64,000 bases of DNA from Croceimicrobium hydrocarbonivorans (GTDB lineage Bacteria > Bacteroidota > Bacteroidia > Flavobacteriales > Schleiferiaceae). Under the pieces are notes generated by a model. That model had not been told where the DNA came from. It saw only the letters and a list, made by a program, of their open reading frames with translations, and made no database searches. The stretch lies in assembly GCF_014524565.1 (NCBI RefSeq), contig NZ_CP060139.1, positions 1,247,501-1,311,500 on the forward strand. Direction: 5' to 3'. Within the stretch, counting starts at the first letter, position 1; every line of letters starts with the position of its first letter. This document shows positions 1 through 9,060 of this stretch, piece by piece. A program made the position numbers and the translations under genes.

Positions 1-1
1 A

Positions 2-622
2 GTTGACCTGATTTCGAAGGAAGAATTACAGAGCTATATTGATAAAGTTAAGGCACGCCATCTGGATTTGGAGGTTTTAGGTTTTTCCAATTTTGATCCG
101 GAATCCATCGCCGAGATCGCACAAAAAATGCAGGCTCATAAAAGCTATTGCATATTAGGCTCTTCCGGCGTGGGTAAATCCACCCTTATCAATGCCTTAA
201 GAGCGAATGACCAGCTTAAAACGCAAAGCATAAGCAATAGCAATCAAAAAGGCAGGCATACCACTACCCATCGCGAATTATTCATTCTCGCTAATGGCGC
301 TATCGTAATTGATACTCCGGGAATGCGTGAAATTGGCATTACCGATGATGCTTCGGCCTTGGAGGCTACTTTTGAAAGCATCCAGGAAATTGCTCGAAAT
401 TGCAAGTTTAGCGACTGTCAGCATGAAGGTGAAAAAGGCTGTGCCATTCAAGCAGCGATAGATTCCGGAGAACTATCCGAAGAGCTCTATGCCAGCTACC
501 ATAAATTGAAGCTGGAGCAAAAGCATTACAGCACCAGCCTCAAAGAAAAAAGGGCTAAAGAAAGAGCCCAAGGCAAGCTCTTTAAAGCTGGAAAGGCCCA
601 TCGAAAAAATCATAAATACTAG
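2..622 (+). CDS. rsgA: Ribosome small-subunit GTPase RsgA, 3' part
   Basis: The reading frame is open from the left edge of the window, so the 5' end (the OB-fold domain) is outside. The visible part has the P-loop GSSGVGKST, the RsgA-type segment GRHTTTHREL followed by DTPGMRE, and a C-terminal zinc-binding region with Cys and His in CKFSDCQHEGEKGC, ending in a basic Lys/Arg/His-rich tail. This order is the circularly permuted GTPase arrangement of RsgA (YjeQ), which checks late 30S ribosome assembly and hydrolyses GTP in the cytoplasm. A TTG at 68 would be an internal start and is not believed because coding continues upstream of it. Identity is very likely; the true start is not visible. 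Confidence 0.93.
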   Translation, partial: VDLISKEELQSYIDKVKARHLDLEVLGFSNFDPESIAEIAQKMQAHKSYCILGSSGVGKSTLINALRANDQLKTQSISNSNQKGRHTTTHRELFILANGAIVIDTPGMREIGITDDASALEATFESIQEIARNCKFSDCQHEGEKGCAIQAAIDSGELSEELYASYHKLKLEQKHYSTSLKEKRAKERAQGKLFKAGKAHRKNHKY

Positions 623-625
623 TCC

Positions 626-1003
626 ATGAATTTGGAGCAAAACAAGGAAAATGCCATCGCCTTTTACCGCATGGCTTATGAAGGAAATCCCGCCGAAGCG
701 GTGGCTCAATATCTAGGCACCGAATACATTCAACATAATCCGGACGTAGCGGACGGAACGGCAGGCTTTATCGCCTATTTCGAGCGCATGCAAGCAGAAT
801 ACCCTGAAAAGTCGATTGAATTTGTGCGCTGCATAGCAGAGGGCGATCTGGTAGCCTTGCATACCCACCAAACCTGGCCTGGCAATGAAGAGTATATTAC
901 CATGGATTTCTTTCGCTTTAATGCCGATGGGAAAATCTGTGAGCACTGGGATGCCATCCAAAAGATTCCCGAAAAATCGGCCAACCCAAATACCATGTAT
1001 TGA
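626..1003 (+). CDS. SnoaL-like (NTF2-fold) protein
   Basis: A 125-residue cytoplasmic protein without signal peptide. The sequence has the pattern of SnoaL-like polyketide-cyclase/NTF2-fold proteins: an N-terminal helix (AIAFYRMAYEGNPAEAV), then YIQHNPDVADG, and later strands with VALHTHQTWPG, MDFFRF and GKICEHWDAIQ. The last motif (hydrophobic-FR...DGKI.EHWD) is characteristic of the family. These small proteins often act on small hydrophobic substrates, but the specific reaction cannot be told. It starts 3 bases after rsgA and its stop overlaps the start of the next gene, so the three genes are probably co-transcribed. Confidence 0.8.
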   Translation: MNLEQNKENAIAFYRMAYEGNPAEAVAQYLGTEYIQHNPDVADGTAGFIAYFERMQAEYPEKSIEFVRCIAEGDLVALHTHQTWPGNEEYITMDFFRFNADGKICEHWDAIQKIPEKSANPNTMY

Positions 1004-1797
1004 AAAGTTCTGAGATCAAATACGACCGCATCGGCCAAAGCTATAATAGCACCCGCAAGGCCGACCCTTATTTATTGGAAAGACTAATTGCCCTGCTCGA
1101 CCCGCAAGCCAAAGAAGCTTTCTTGGATTTGGGCTGTGGCACCGGAAATTACAGCATCGCCCTGCAAAAGCAGGGCCTCAAACTTTTGGGTATGGACCCT
1201 TCGGAAACCATGCTGAAGGTGGCTCGAGAAAGAAATCCAAAGGGAGATTGGCAAATTGGACAGGCTGAAAACACCGGGCTTGAGGATCAATCGATGGATG
1301 GCATTATAGCCACCCTCACCTTACATCATTGGACGGATTTGGAAAAAGCCTTTTTGGAAATTAGTCGCGTGCTCAAGGCTCAAGGCCGGATGGTGATTTT
1401 CACCTCCACTCCGGAGCAAATGCAAGGCTATTGGCTCAATCATTATTTCCCGCAAATGTTAGCTGATTCCACCGCCCAAATGCCCAGTCTTGAAAGAATT
1501 AAAGAAGCAGCCCAAGCCGCGAGCATGTATATCGAGAGGGAGGAAATCTATCAGGTGAGAAAGGATTTGCAAGATCAGTTTCTACAATGTGGCAAGGAGC
1601 AACCTGAATTGTATTTCCGGGATGAGATTCGAAAAGGCATTTCTTCCTTTGCGGATCTTAGCCGACAGGAGGAAGTAGACCGGGGATTATGGCTATTAAA
1701 ACAGGATGTGGAAAGCGGAAAGTTCTGGGAGATTAAAAAGCAATACGATTCAGATTTGGGCGATTATCTCTTCTTAGCGCTTAAAAAAACAGAATAA
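1000..1797 (+). CDS. Class I SAM-dependent methyltransferase
   Basis: A 265-residue cytoplasmic protein with a Rossmann-type methyltransferase core. Motif I is FLDLGCGTGNYS near residue 45, the acidic end of strand 2 is GMDPSE, and the later strand ends in a Leu-His-His-Trp segment (TLTLHHWTD), as in the UbiE/Methyltransf_11 group. The start is a TTG overlapping the previous stop codon as TTGA, which fits translational coupling. The substrate is not identifiable. The 38-base gap after it suggests that the next gene begins a new unit. Confidence 0.85.
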   Translation: MKSSEIKYDRIGQSYNSTRKADPYLLERLIALLDPQAKEAFLDLGCGTGNYSIALQKQGLKLLGMDPSETMLKVARERNPKGDWQIGQAENTGLEDQSMDGIIATLTLHHWTDLEKAFLEISRVLKAQGRMVIFTSTPEQMQGYWLNHYFPQMLADSTAQMPSLERIKEAAQAASMYIEREEIYQVRKDLQDQFLQCGKEQPELYFRDEIRKGISSFADLSRQEEVDRGLWLLKQDVESGKFWEIKKQYDSDLGDYLFLALKKTE

Positions 1798-1835
1798 AGC
1801 TAGACCAATAAGATTAACCTTGACGTTTCCTTTTA

Positions 1836-2510
1836 ATGCTAAGCCCTTTAAAATTTGAAGCCCGAAAACTTATTCCCATATACAGCTTGGTGATCTGTGG
1901 TCTTAGCAGCCTATTGCTTTTTGCTCTTCAAGCTAAAAAAGCACCGCTTCTAATTCCAAACGAAAAGGTCTTTCCCGAAAAAGCTCAAAGTTTGCAAAGC
2001 TCATATTGGGGCCTAAACTTCCTCTACATTGGCCCTGATAAAGACAGCATTTATATCCATAAAGAAAGCTATTTCCCAGAGCTTAGAAAGCGCAGCAGTT
2101 CCTTAATGAACAAGCGGCTAAAAGAAGCAGCGCAAAATGAAATCGAATTTCAAGTTTTAAATCATCAAATCATTAAAATAGCAATCTCCCAAGAGGCTTT
2201 GTACTTTCCTGAAAAGCAAGAACAGCAAAGTCCTGCCTACCCTATCTTAATCCGGAACTTATCTCCAGATAGCATTCGCATTGGTCTAAATCACTATTTA
2301 CGAGTGCAGCTCGAAATGATCGAAAATGAGAATTGGATACCGCTAAATCGATTCAACACCTTTGGATGTGGAGTAGGCATAGGTCAAATCGCTCTGGGTC
2401 CAGGAGAAATAGCTATCAGTGCACTGCCTCTCTATGAGAACCTTAAACCCGGTAAATACAGACTCCACTTGGAGCCAAATCTTCACAGCAATAGTTTCGA
2501 AATTCAATGA
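1836..2510 (+). CDS. Membrane-anchored protein of unknown function
   Basis: I do not recognise this 224-residue protein. It has one hydrophobic segment at about residues 14-31, preceded by basic residues, so it is probably a signal anchor with the rest outside the cytoplasm. The C-terminal half (pattern N..LRVQLEMIENENWIPLN, then GPGEIAISALPLYENLKPGKYRLHLE) resembles a beta-sandwich carrying a PGKYRL turn of the sort seen in Ig-like envelope domains; this is inference from pattern only. The stop overlaps the next start (ATGA), so it heads a tightly packed set of five genes ending at 4559. Confidence 0.6.
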   Translation: MLSPLKFEARKLIPIYSLVICGLSSLLLFALQAKKAPLLIPNEKVFPEKAQSLQSSYWGLNFLYIGPDKDSIYIHKESYFPELRKRSSSLMNKRLKEAAQNEIEFQVLNHQIIKIAISQEALYFPEKQEQQSPAYPILIRNLSPDSIRIGLNHYLRVQLEMIENENWIPLNRFNTFGCGVGIGQIALGPGEIAISALPLYENLKPGKYRLHLEPNLHSNSFEIQ

Positions 2511-3019
2511 AAAATTTAATTATGATTTTCTTGGCAATCCTATGCCAGACCGCCTGGAGTCAATGTGAAATTGAGGAGATAGACTTCATCATTTTTAAAT
2601 ACAGTCACTCCATGAGAGGACCGAACAATTACAGCAGTATTAAAATATCACCCAATAAACCTGGAGATATTGGGATTCGCTATTCGAGACTTTATTACTT
2701 AAATAGCCCTGATTCTGATCCCTATGAGGAAGGCCTTAAGCCTGCGATAATCGACAGTGCCTTCTATGTTGACAGTGCCGGTTTTGGGGAAATCCTTAAG
2801 CAAGTGGCGCTTCTTGAAAACATCAACTTGGATTCAGCCGCTACTTTCGGATTTGATGGTGATACTTGGTCAATCGAATTTGGCAATAGTACCCAATCCT
2901 TTAAATACTCCTTCTGGAGTCCAAAATACCACAGCGACGAAAGGGGTTTAGAAAACTTTATAGCCCTTTGTGAAAACATCATTGCTCTATCGGAATTAAA
3001 ACCGAAGAAGATCTTTTAA
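2507..3019 (+). CDS. Secreted protein of unknown function
   Basis: A 170-residue protein with a clear N-terminal signal sequence (MKNLIMIFLAILCQTAWSQ, cleavage likely after WSQ or WS). The mature part has Asp/Ser/Tyr-rich stretches and no motif I can assign. It overlaps its upstream neighbour by 4 bases, and its stop overlaps the start of the next gene as TAATG, so it is part of the same transcript. Probably periplasmic or surface located. Confidence 0.6.
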   Translation: MKNLIMIFLAILCQTAWSQCEIEEIDFIIFKYSHSMRGPNNYSSIKISPNKPGDIGIRYSRLYYLNSPDSDPYEEGLKPAIIDSAFYVDSAGFGEILKQVALLENINLDSAATFGFDGDTWSIEFGNSTQSFKYSFWSPKYHSDERGLENFIALCENIIALSELKPKKIF

Positions 3020-3600
3020 TGCTAAAAGCTTCAAACAGATATTTAATTAGCCTCTGCATATGTAGTCTTCCTTTTTGCGCGCTGCAAGCTCAAACTAGAG
3101 AGGAAATACTCCATTATGATTTCTGGGGTCGATACGACACAGCTTACGTAGACACCCTAAGAAGTTTTTCTAAGACATGCATCAATGCAACTGAACTCCC
3201 TCCCAAGTTCTACAAGCTAATTCAATTGGTTGAAATTGGAATCGACTCCCCTTCAATTGACACCATCTCTCCAGAGATCAAGAACTTCACGAAACTAGAA
3301 AGCCTAAGTCTTACAAAAAGTAAAATTCACATTCTTCCTCCTGAAATAAGGCACCTTCAGAGATTAAAAAACCTGAATCTTGGATGCAATCAATTAGATT
3401 CTCTTCCCAGTGAGATTGGTGAACTTCAAAATTTGGAATACCTCGATTTGTTTCGAAATAATATCACGAGTTTACCCAGCAGCATCCGTAACTTAAAAAA
3501 GCTCAAGAGATTAAACTTGATTGAAAACCCTATTAATCAGGAAGAAAGAAAGCGCATCCGCAGATTGCTTCCAAAATGCGACATTCGATTTGAATACTAA
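3019..3600 (+). CDS. Secreted leucine-rich-repeat protein
   Basis: A 193-residue protein with an N-terminal hydrophobic signal (LISLCICSLPFCALQAQ). Residues about 90-180 contain four leucine-rich repeats of the 23-residue bacterial type: LESLSLTKSKIHILPPEI, LKNLNLGCNQLDSLPSEI, LEYLDLFRNNITSLPSSI and LKRLNLIENPI. Such repeats form a curved solenoid used for protein binding. With a signal peptide and no enzyme domain, an envelope binding role is the most that can be inferred. It sits between an unknown secreted protein and an M23 peptidase with no spacing on either side. Confidence 0.75.
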   Translation: MLKASNRYLISLCICSLPFCALQAQTREEILHYDFWGRYDTAYVDTLRSFSKTCINATELPPKFYKLIQLVEIGIDSPSIDTISPEIKNFTKLESLSLTKSKIHILPPEIRHLQRLKNLNLGCNQLDSLPSEIGELQNLEYLDLFRNNITSLPSSIRNLKKLKRLNLIENPINQEERKRIRRLLPKCDIRFEY

Positions 3601-4119
3601 ATGAAGAAACGCTACAAATTCCTTTTAGGCCTCTTTACAATTTGGTTACTAGGCATGCTTATTCCTCAGAACCTAAAAATGCCCGTGAAGGGAGCTAGCC
3701 AAGCGGATTATAATTCTGAATCTTTCTGGTATTACCCTTGGGGCAAATCAGTAACGCATAAAGGAGTCGACATCTTTGCCAAGGAAGGCACCGAATTGCA
3801 AGCCGCCACTAGTGGTCTGGTATTGTATTCGGGTGAAATCCGCATGGGAGGGAAAGTCATTTTAATTTTAGGACCCAAATGGCGCCTGCACTATTACGCC
3901 CATTTAGCCGATATTGACGAGAAGCTTGGTGCTTTTATCTCAGGCGGAAAGAAGATAGGCACGGTTGGAAGCACTGGCAATGCCGCCGGCAAAGCTCCGC
4001 ATTTGCATTACAGCATCTTCACTTTAACACCATATCCCTGGCGCATTGACAATGCTCCTCAAGGCTGGCGAAAAATGTTCTACCTTAATCCTATCGATTA
4101 TTTAAGCAGCACGCCTTAA
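3601..4119 (+). CDS. M23 family metallopeptidase (LytM-like)
   Basis: A 172-residue protein with an N-terminal signal anchor (KFLLGLFTIWLLGMLI). The M23 zinc site is visible: H53 and D57 in THKGVDIFA, and the HxH pair in KAPHLHYSIF near residue 135; YYAHLADI carries a further conserved His. The core order G-x-V-x-YSGE, GGKVILI, YYAHL, GSTGNAAG matches LytM/NlpD-type domains, which cut peptide cross-links in peptidoglycan. The protein is short, with no LysM or coiled-coil region. Its ATG directly follows the previous stop, and its stop overlaps the next start. Confidence 0.85.
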   Translation: MKKRYKFLLGLFTIWLLGMLIPQNLKMPVKGASQADYNSESFWYYPWGKSVTHKGVDIFAKEGTELQAATSGLVLYSGEIRMGGKVILILGPKWRLHYYAHLADIDEKLGAFISGGKKIGTVGSTGNAAGKAPHLHYSIFTLTPYPWRIDNAPQGWRKMFYLNPIDYLSSTP

Positions 4120-4559
4120 TGTCTAAGTCCATTTCAATTCGAGATCTAAAAGCGGAGGAGTCCGAATGGAAAGATCTCATTCAATTGCGGGAAGCGATAT
4201 TACGTCAGCCTCCCGCCTTGCCATTTAGTCCAGAAGAACTGGAAGAAGAAAAAAAGCATTTCCATTTTGGCTTATACGAATCGGATCTCTTATCTGGTAC
4301 CGCCGCCTTAGTTCAGGAAGGAAAACAATACAAGATGCAAAGGGTGGCCATTCGCGCCGATCGTCAAAGTCAGGGCCTAGGCACTGCCTTAATGCAGTAT
4401 TGCGAAAGCTGGATTCTCAATCGCGGAGGCAACAGAGTTTACTGTCATGCTCGGGATACTGCCGTTAATTTCTACCTTCAACAAGGCTTTCAAGCGCAAG
4501 GCGACTATTTTGATGAAGATCATATTCCGCATTTGAAGATGTTTAAAAAGCTCCCCTAA
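4119..4559 (+). CDS. GNAT family N-acetyltransferase
   Basis: A 146-residue cytoplasmic protein with a GNAT fold. The acetyl-CoA binding motif A is MQRVAIRADRQSQGLGTAL (pattern Q/R-x-x-G-x-G) near residues 70-90, followed by a helix and the motif-B-like segment AVNFYLQQGFQAQGD. The C-terminal part, with DEDHIPHLKMFK, is seen in ElaA/YjcF-like GNAT proteins. The acceptor substrate is unknown. It closes the five-gene run starting at 1836. Confidence 0.85.
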   Translation: MSKSISIRDLKAEESEWKDLIQLREAILRQPPALPFSPEELEEEKKHFHFGLYESDLLSGTAALVQEGKQYKMQRVAIRADRQSQGLGTALMQYCESWILNRGGNRVYCHARDTAVNFYLQQGFQAQGDYFDEDHIPHLKMFKKLP

Positions 4560-4597
4560 AATTTGGCTTAATTTCGCCTCTAAATCATCATTTCCCC

Positions 4598-5575
4598 ATG
4601 ACCTTATTTCTTCGCTATTTCATTTGTTTTCTTGCTCTGAATTCAATCTCCCTCCAAGGGCAAAATATTTTACTGGAATCTCGACTTATCGAAGACCTTT
4701 CCAAAACTCCTATCTATTCACGTCTCAGCGAAACGATCGATGGCCAAACCCAATGGAAAAAGGAATACCAGTATTTGGATTCCATTGAAATCTACAGCAT
4801 TAGCTACCTCAGCGATGGTTTGAAGATCAACGGCTTGATGGTTAAACCTAAGGCTGAAGGAAAATATCCTTGTATCATCTACAATCGCGGTGGAAATCGC
4901 AATACCGGCAGCTTAAAAATTGCCCATGGTGCTACCTTATTAGGACAAATGGCCAGCAAGGGATATGTAGTCATTGCCAGTCAATACCGCGGCAGTGGCG
5001 GCAGCGAAGGCCAGGAAGAATTTGGCGGGGCTGATGTAAATGATGTATTGATCCTCCCTCGGGTACTGCAAGAAATTCCAGCGGCGGATACTTCTGCTAT
5101 TGGTCTTTTTGGCTGGAGCCGAGGCGGCATGATGACCTATCGCGCCTTGAGCGAAGGTATGAAGGTTAAAGCGGCGGTTGTAGGCGGGGCTCTGGCCGAT
5201 ATGCCCGCAAATATTGAAGATCGCCCCGAAATGGAAAAGGGCGTTCTCGCGGAATTAGTTCCAAATTACGAAGCCAACAAAGAGGCTGAATTGCAAAAAA
5301 GATCAGCAGTATCCTGGCCAGAGAAATTCCCGAAAGATGTACCCATTCTTTTACTCCACGGCAATGCCGATTGGCGAGTGAAGGCCGATCAAAGTTTAAA
5401 GCTGGCCCTTTTACTCGACCAAGAAAGAGTCCCTTACCGCTTAATGATCTTCGAAGGTGGAGATCATGGAATTTCGGAATTCCGGGAGGAGGTAAGTGAC
5501 GAGGTCATCGCCTGGTTCGATCGCTTCCTTAAGGACGGCGAAGCCTTACCCAATATGAAATATCACGGTCGCTAG
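4598..5575 (+). CDS. Secreted alpha/beta hydrolase, prolyl-oligopeptidase-like
   Basis: A 325-residue protein with a signal peptide (RYFICFLALNSISLQGQ). The catalytic domain has the nucleophile elbow GWSRGG (Ser), an Asp in LLHGNADWRV and a His in GGDHGISE, spaced as in S9 prolyl-oligopeptidase-like hydrolases; the oxyanion segment is IYNRGGNR and the YRGSGGSEG motif is typical of the family. It may be a periplasmic peptidase or esterase; the substrate cannot be told. It is convergent with the next gene, their ends 3 bases apart. Confidence 0.85.
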   Translation: MTLFLRYFICFLALNSISLQGQNILLESRLIEDLSKTPIYSRLSETIDGQTQWKKEYQYLDSIEIYSISYLSDGLKINGLMVKPKAEGKYPCIIYNRGGNRNTGSLKIAHGATLLGQMASKGYVVIASQYRGSGGSEGQEEFGGADVNDVLILPRVLQEIPAADTSAIGLFGWSRGGMMTYRALSEGMKVKAAVVGGALADMPANIEDRPEMEKGVLAELVPNYEANKEAELQKRSAVSWPEKFPKDVPILLLHGNADWRVKADQSLKLALLLDQERVPYRLMIFEGGDHGISEFREEVSDEVIAWFDRFLKDGEALPNMKYHGR

Positions 5576-5578
5576 GAA

Positions 5579-6949
5579 TTATTCCCAGTCCCAGCAAGCC
5601 AACCACATTACGGGACGATTCGACTCGATGCTTTGAGTTCGGAAGACCACATCAGGTCCACCTAAATCATGGCCCAAGAGGTAAAGTTTCCCCTTGCGCC
5701 AAAATAATGCGGTGGCATAGTCAGTGCCTTCCGCCCCACCCACTAAAACTCGTTTGAGCTCTCCGCGCTTGCTTTCTTCGATCACGAAAAAGTCGGTGCT
5801 TCCTTTAACCTGATAACTTATTTCGGGGGCTCCTTTGCGACTATTAAAAGTACCGCCATAGCCATGTCCGTAGAGCAATAGGTTTTTAGGGTCTTTCCAT
5901 TCCATTCCAAATGGATAGCTGGAGCGACCTTCACTGCGATGACGCCAGGCTAAGTCTCCATCCCTTTGAAGTTTACCTACTGTAAGTCGTGAAAATATAC
6001 TCCCTGCAAAATAAATGCGATGCCACCAATCGACTCGCAATTCATTGATCACCGTTTGGGCATGTTGATCTGCCGTATCGGTAATAGCCCCGTTTAACCA
6101 CTTGAGCTCACCCTCTTCATTCCATTTTGCCACAAAAGCTTTTTGGGTTTCATGGCGAAGATTATACTCCTTTTCTTCAATCTTCAAATGTTCGGCATAA
6201 GACCCTCCGGCATAGATATTTCCCCAACCATCCAAATCGATAGTCAATAAATTGGAGCGGCCCGCAGAATCTCCAGCTCGTAACCATTCCTGCTGAAAAT
6301 TTGCATCGTACTTCATCAGCAACCAATTACGAATAATTTCATTCTGATCGCGGTACATATAATTCCCGGCTAACACCACTTCCCCTTCTTCGGTTAAAGT
6401 CATGGCCGAAGCATTGCTATGTGGCAGCTCTCCATAAAAAGTGGCCTGTTGAAAAATGCCATTCGAATCAAACTTTGCCAAGTATAAACCCCGATATAAT
6501 TGAGGGTCGATCTTTATGCTATCCAATTGCCCATTGGTCGACATAAATACCAATTCAGAACTCCAAACCTCACCGCAGAAATAAACCGAAGATTCAGCAT
6601 CCACCTTTAAATCATGAAGTCGAGCCTGACCCGATACGCGCACGGTCCACAATAAATCACCCTGCTCACTAAACTTCTGAACAAAGGGGAAATTGGCGAA
6701 GGTTTCTCGGAATGGACGACGCGGCATTTCGTACACCGTATCAATACAATCTAAAATTGTTTGAAAGGTTCCACCGGTATAGATATTACCCTTTTCATCT
6801 ACGTCTAAACTGGTACTTAAAAAACCATAGGAACGATTGTACTTAAACCACAAAGGATCCTGACGAAGGTTTGGACTTTCAGACGCTAGGTCCTGGGCAG
6901 AGAGACCAAAAGCAAAAAGCCCGATGAGGAATAAGAAAGGTATTTTCAT
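5579..6949 (-). CDS. Secreted beta-propeller-like repeat protein
   Basis: A 456-residue protein counted from the ATG at 6949, which directly precedes a signal peptide (MKIPFLFLIGLFAFGLSAQ); a longer in-frame start at 6982 would put 11 unlikely residues before it. The mature part has repeated strands of the form D-x-x-G-N-I-Y-x-G-G (GNIYTGGTF, SSVYFCGEVW, GEVVLAGNYM, GNIYAGGSY, RIYFAGSIF), as in SBBP/delta-60-type repeats that build propellers. No enzyme motif or C-terminal sorting domain is seen. It runs divergently from the S41-like gene that follows. Function unknown, likely envelope or surface. Confidence 0.75.
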   Translation of the reverse strand: MKIPFLFLIGLFAFGLSAQDLASESPNLRQDPLWFKYNRSYGFLSTSLDVDEKGNIYTGGTFQTILDCIDTVYEMPRRPFRETFANFPFVQKFSEQGDLLWTVRVSGQARLHDLKVDAESSVYFCGEVWSSELVFMSTNGQLDSIKIDPQLYRGLYLAKFDSNGIFQQATFYGELPHSNASAMTLTEEGEVVLAGNYMYRDQNEIIRNWLLMKYDANFQQEWLRAGDSAGRSNLLTIDLDGWGNIYAGGSYAEHLKIEEKEYNLRHETQKAFVAKWNEEGELKWLNGAITDTADQHAQTVINELRVDWWHRIYFAGSIFSRLTVGKLQRDGDLAWRHRSEGRSSYPFGMEWKDPKNLLLYGHGYGGTFNSRKGAPEISYQVKGSTDFFVIEESKRGELKRVLVGGAEGTDYATALFWRKGKLYLLGHDLGGPDVVFRTQSIESNRPVMWLACWDWE

Positions 6950-7022
6950 GTGATTAAATGTAGCAAATCGACTCAGGCTCAATGAGCTTTAGGACTAATT
7001 TAATGCAAGCCCCTATTGAATT

Positions 7023-8573
7023 ATGTATTTTCCACGGGTGAAAAAACTCAGCCTCCTTTTTTTAAGCCTAAGCCTCTGGTCCTGCCAAAACGGACCAGCT
7101 CCAGATGAAATGGCTTGCGCCGATCATAGCTTTTCTCCTGACAGCAGTATAGAGCGATACCAAGCAAATAAGGGACCCATCCTTAATCTGGACTACCACA
7201 ACAAAATTGCTCCAGATTACCTCCAGAGTGACTATCAGATTTTAAAGCTAATGCTGGAGGAGGCTAATCCAAATTTGTATCGCTATCGCAGTCAGAAAGA
7301 GATGGATAGTTTTTTCGACACTCAAATCTGTGCCTTGTCCGATTCCGCTTATTATTTGGATTTTATTCGCAGCCTGGCCATGACTTTCAATTTTATGGCT
7401 TGTGGTCATAGTGGTTGGTCGCATCGAAACAGTTACTTCCCTTATCGGGATACTAGTATTAAACTGCTGCCACTAGATCTGAAAATCGAAGGGGATCAAT
7501 ACTTCATAAAGGAGAATTATTCCCGAAACTCAGCTTTAAAAAGGGGCATGGAGATTAGCAAAATCAATGGTCGAAATCCTAATGAAATTAGCCATTTGCT
7601 TAGCCAGCATATGTATAAGGATGGGCGCTCTGCTCCAAAAGCGCGACAAGAAATCGAAAAGTACTTTCGGAATGCCTATTCCAATTTCATTGAAAACCCG
7701 GAGCACTTTGAGATCCAAGTTCGCAAGCATGATCGTTTAGAAAAGCTGACTCTCAAAGCCCTGTCAAAAGGGAAGATTGACTCTATCCAAAAGACCCTAG
7801 CGCCCATAGCTGCCAAGCCTTCCAAATTTTTGGAATTCCAAAGCTGGCCCAATAAAGACATGGCCTATTACCGCATTGGCTGGTTTAGAAATGAAGGCAT
7901 TGAGGCGATGGGGCAAAACTTTAATCACTATACCGACTCGGTATTTGCAGCTATAGCCGAAGAAGGTCTGGATACTTTAATCATTGATCTCCGGGGTAAT
8001 ACCGGAGGCTGGACTGCCAATGGCAAAAAGCTCCTGTCCTATCTGCTAAATGAACCTCAGCGCTATATTGAAGAAGTGCGATTCAAAAAACTGGGGAATT
8101 TCAGTTTTCAGGATTTAATCCTCTCAGATCAGGGTCTGAATGATACCATGCAATTTGCGCAAGACTCAGACAGCCTTTGGACCTGGACTAATTACCCTTC
8201 CCTCGAGGTGCAGCCAGCGGACAGCAATCGCTTTGAAGGCCAGGTTATCATCTTGATCGATGAATGGACCCGCTCAGCTGCGGGCATCTTTTCCTCTTTA
8301 GCGAGAGAATATAGCAATGCGCTATTTATCGGTCCGGAAAATGCTTGTGCCCGAGGAGGTCAGGGAGGAATGGTAATGGTCGCCCAATTGCCCTGGACCG
8401 GAGTGACAGTCCACTTCAGCACAGCCAAATACAGCCTGAATATTGATCCCGAAAAAGTCGCAAGAGGCCTAAAAACCGACTTTGAAAGTTTAGAAGAATG
8501 GATGGCGCTTCACCCTCAATCTGCACTAGCCATAATGTGGAAATCGGAGGTGGGCGATTCGATGATCTATTAG
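7023..8573 (+). CDS. S41-like peptidase, lipoprotein
   Basis: A 516-residue protein with a lipoprotein signal: hydrophobic stretch LLFLSLSLWSC with a Cys near residue 21. The C-terminal half carries S41 (tail-specific protease) features: DTLIIDLRGNTGGW, then VIILIDEWTRSAAGIFSSLA, where the Ser of TRSAAG is in the nucleophile position; a short PDZ-like segment (KRGMEISKINGRNPNEI) lies near residue 180. The likely site is the outer-membrane lipid face. A GTG at 7038 is a possible alternative start giving a shorter leader. The substrate is not known. Confidence 0.8.
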   Translation: MYFPRVKKLSLLFLSLSLWSCQNGPAPDEMACADHSFSPDSSIERYQANKGPILNLDYHNKIAPDYLQSDYQILKLMLEEANPNLYRYRSQKEMDSFFDTQICALSDSAYYLDFIRSLAMTFNFMACGHSGWSHRNSYFPYRDTSIKLLPLDLKIEGDQYFIKENYSRNSALKRGMEISKINGRNPNEISHLLSQHMYKDGRSAPKARQEIEKYFRNAYSNFIENPEHFEIQVRKHDRLEKLTLKALSKGKIDSIQKTLAPIAAKPSKFLEFQSWPNKDMAYYRIGWFRNEGIEAMGQNFNHYTDSVFAAIAEEGLDTLIIDLRGNTGGWTANGKKLLSYLLNEPQRYIEEVRFKKLGNFSFQDLILSDQGLNDTMQFAQDSDSLWTWTNYPSLEVQPADSNRFEGQVIILIDEWTRSAAGIFSSLAREYSNALFIGPENACARGGQGGMVMVAQLPWTGVTVHFSTAKYSLNIDPEKVARGLKTDFESLEEWMALHPQSALAIMWKSEVGDSMIY

Positions 8574-8665
8574 GTATAAATTCAAGACTCGACTAAGTTC
8601 CAAAGCCGCGAACAAAGTCCTTATCAAGCGACTCAAAAGCCTACATTTAAGGAAATAAGAGGCCC

Positions 8666-9058
8666 ATGTTTAGAAACAAAATTTTGCCTGTTCTACTGGC
8701 AGGTATCTGGATTAATCTCAGTGAGTTCTTTCGCAATGAATTCCTATTAAAATCGGAATGGCAAGCCCATTATCAAAGCTTGGGCCTGGAATTCCCTGCC
8801 GAGCCTATCAATGGAGCAATTTGGGGCATTTGGGGCTTTCTCTTCGCTCTTGCAATATCGGCGCTAAGCCGAAAATTCAGCTTCAAGGAAAGCCTGCTTT
8901 GGGCCTGGCTCATGGGCTTTGTATTGATGTGGCTGGTTACCGGAAATATGCTGGTCTTACCAAAGGGTATTTTGATTTACGCCATTCCCTTAAGTTTAGT
9001 GGAAGTAGCGGTGGCAGTTTGGATTTTGAAGAGGTTTCATGGGCAAAATGAAAAATAA
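8666..9058 (+). CDS. Small integral membrane protein
   Basis: A 130-residue hydrophobic protein with about four predicted membrane segments (around residues 5-20, 50-68, 77-98 and 100-122). No family motif recognised. It follows a 92-base gap after the S41-like gene, in which I see no clear promoter or terminator, and is convergent with the gene after it. Function unknown. Confidence 0.6.
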   Translation: MFRNKILPVLLAGIWINLSEFFRNEFLLKSEWQAHYQSLGLEFPAEPINGAIWGIWGFLFALAISALSRKFSFKESLLWAWLMGFVLMWLVTGNMLVLPKGILIYAIPLSLVEVAVAVWILKRFHGQNEK

Positions 9059-9060
9059 GC

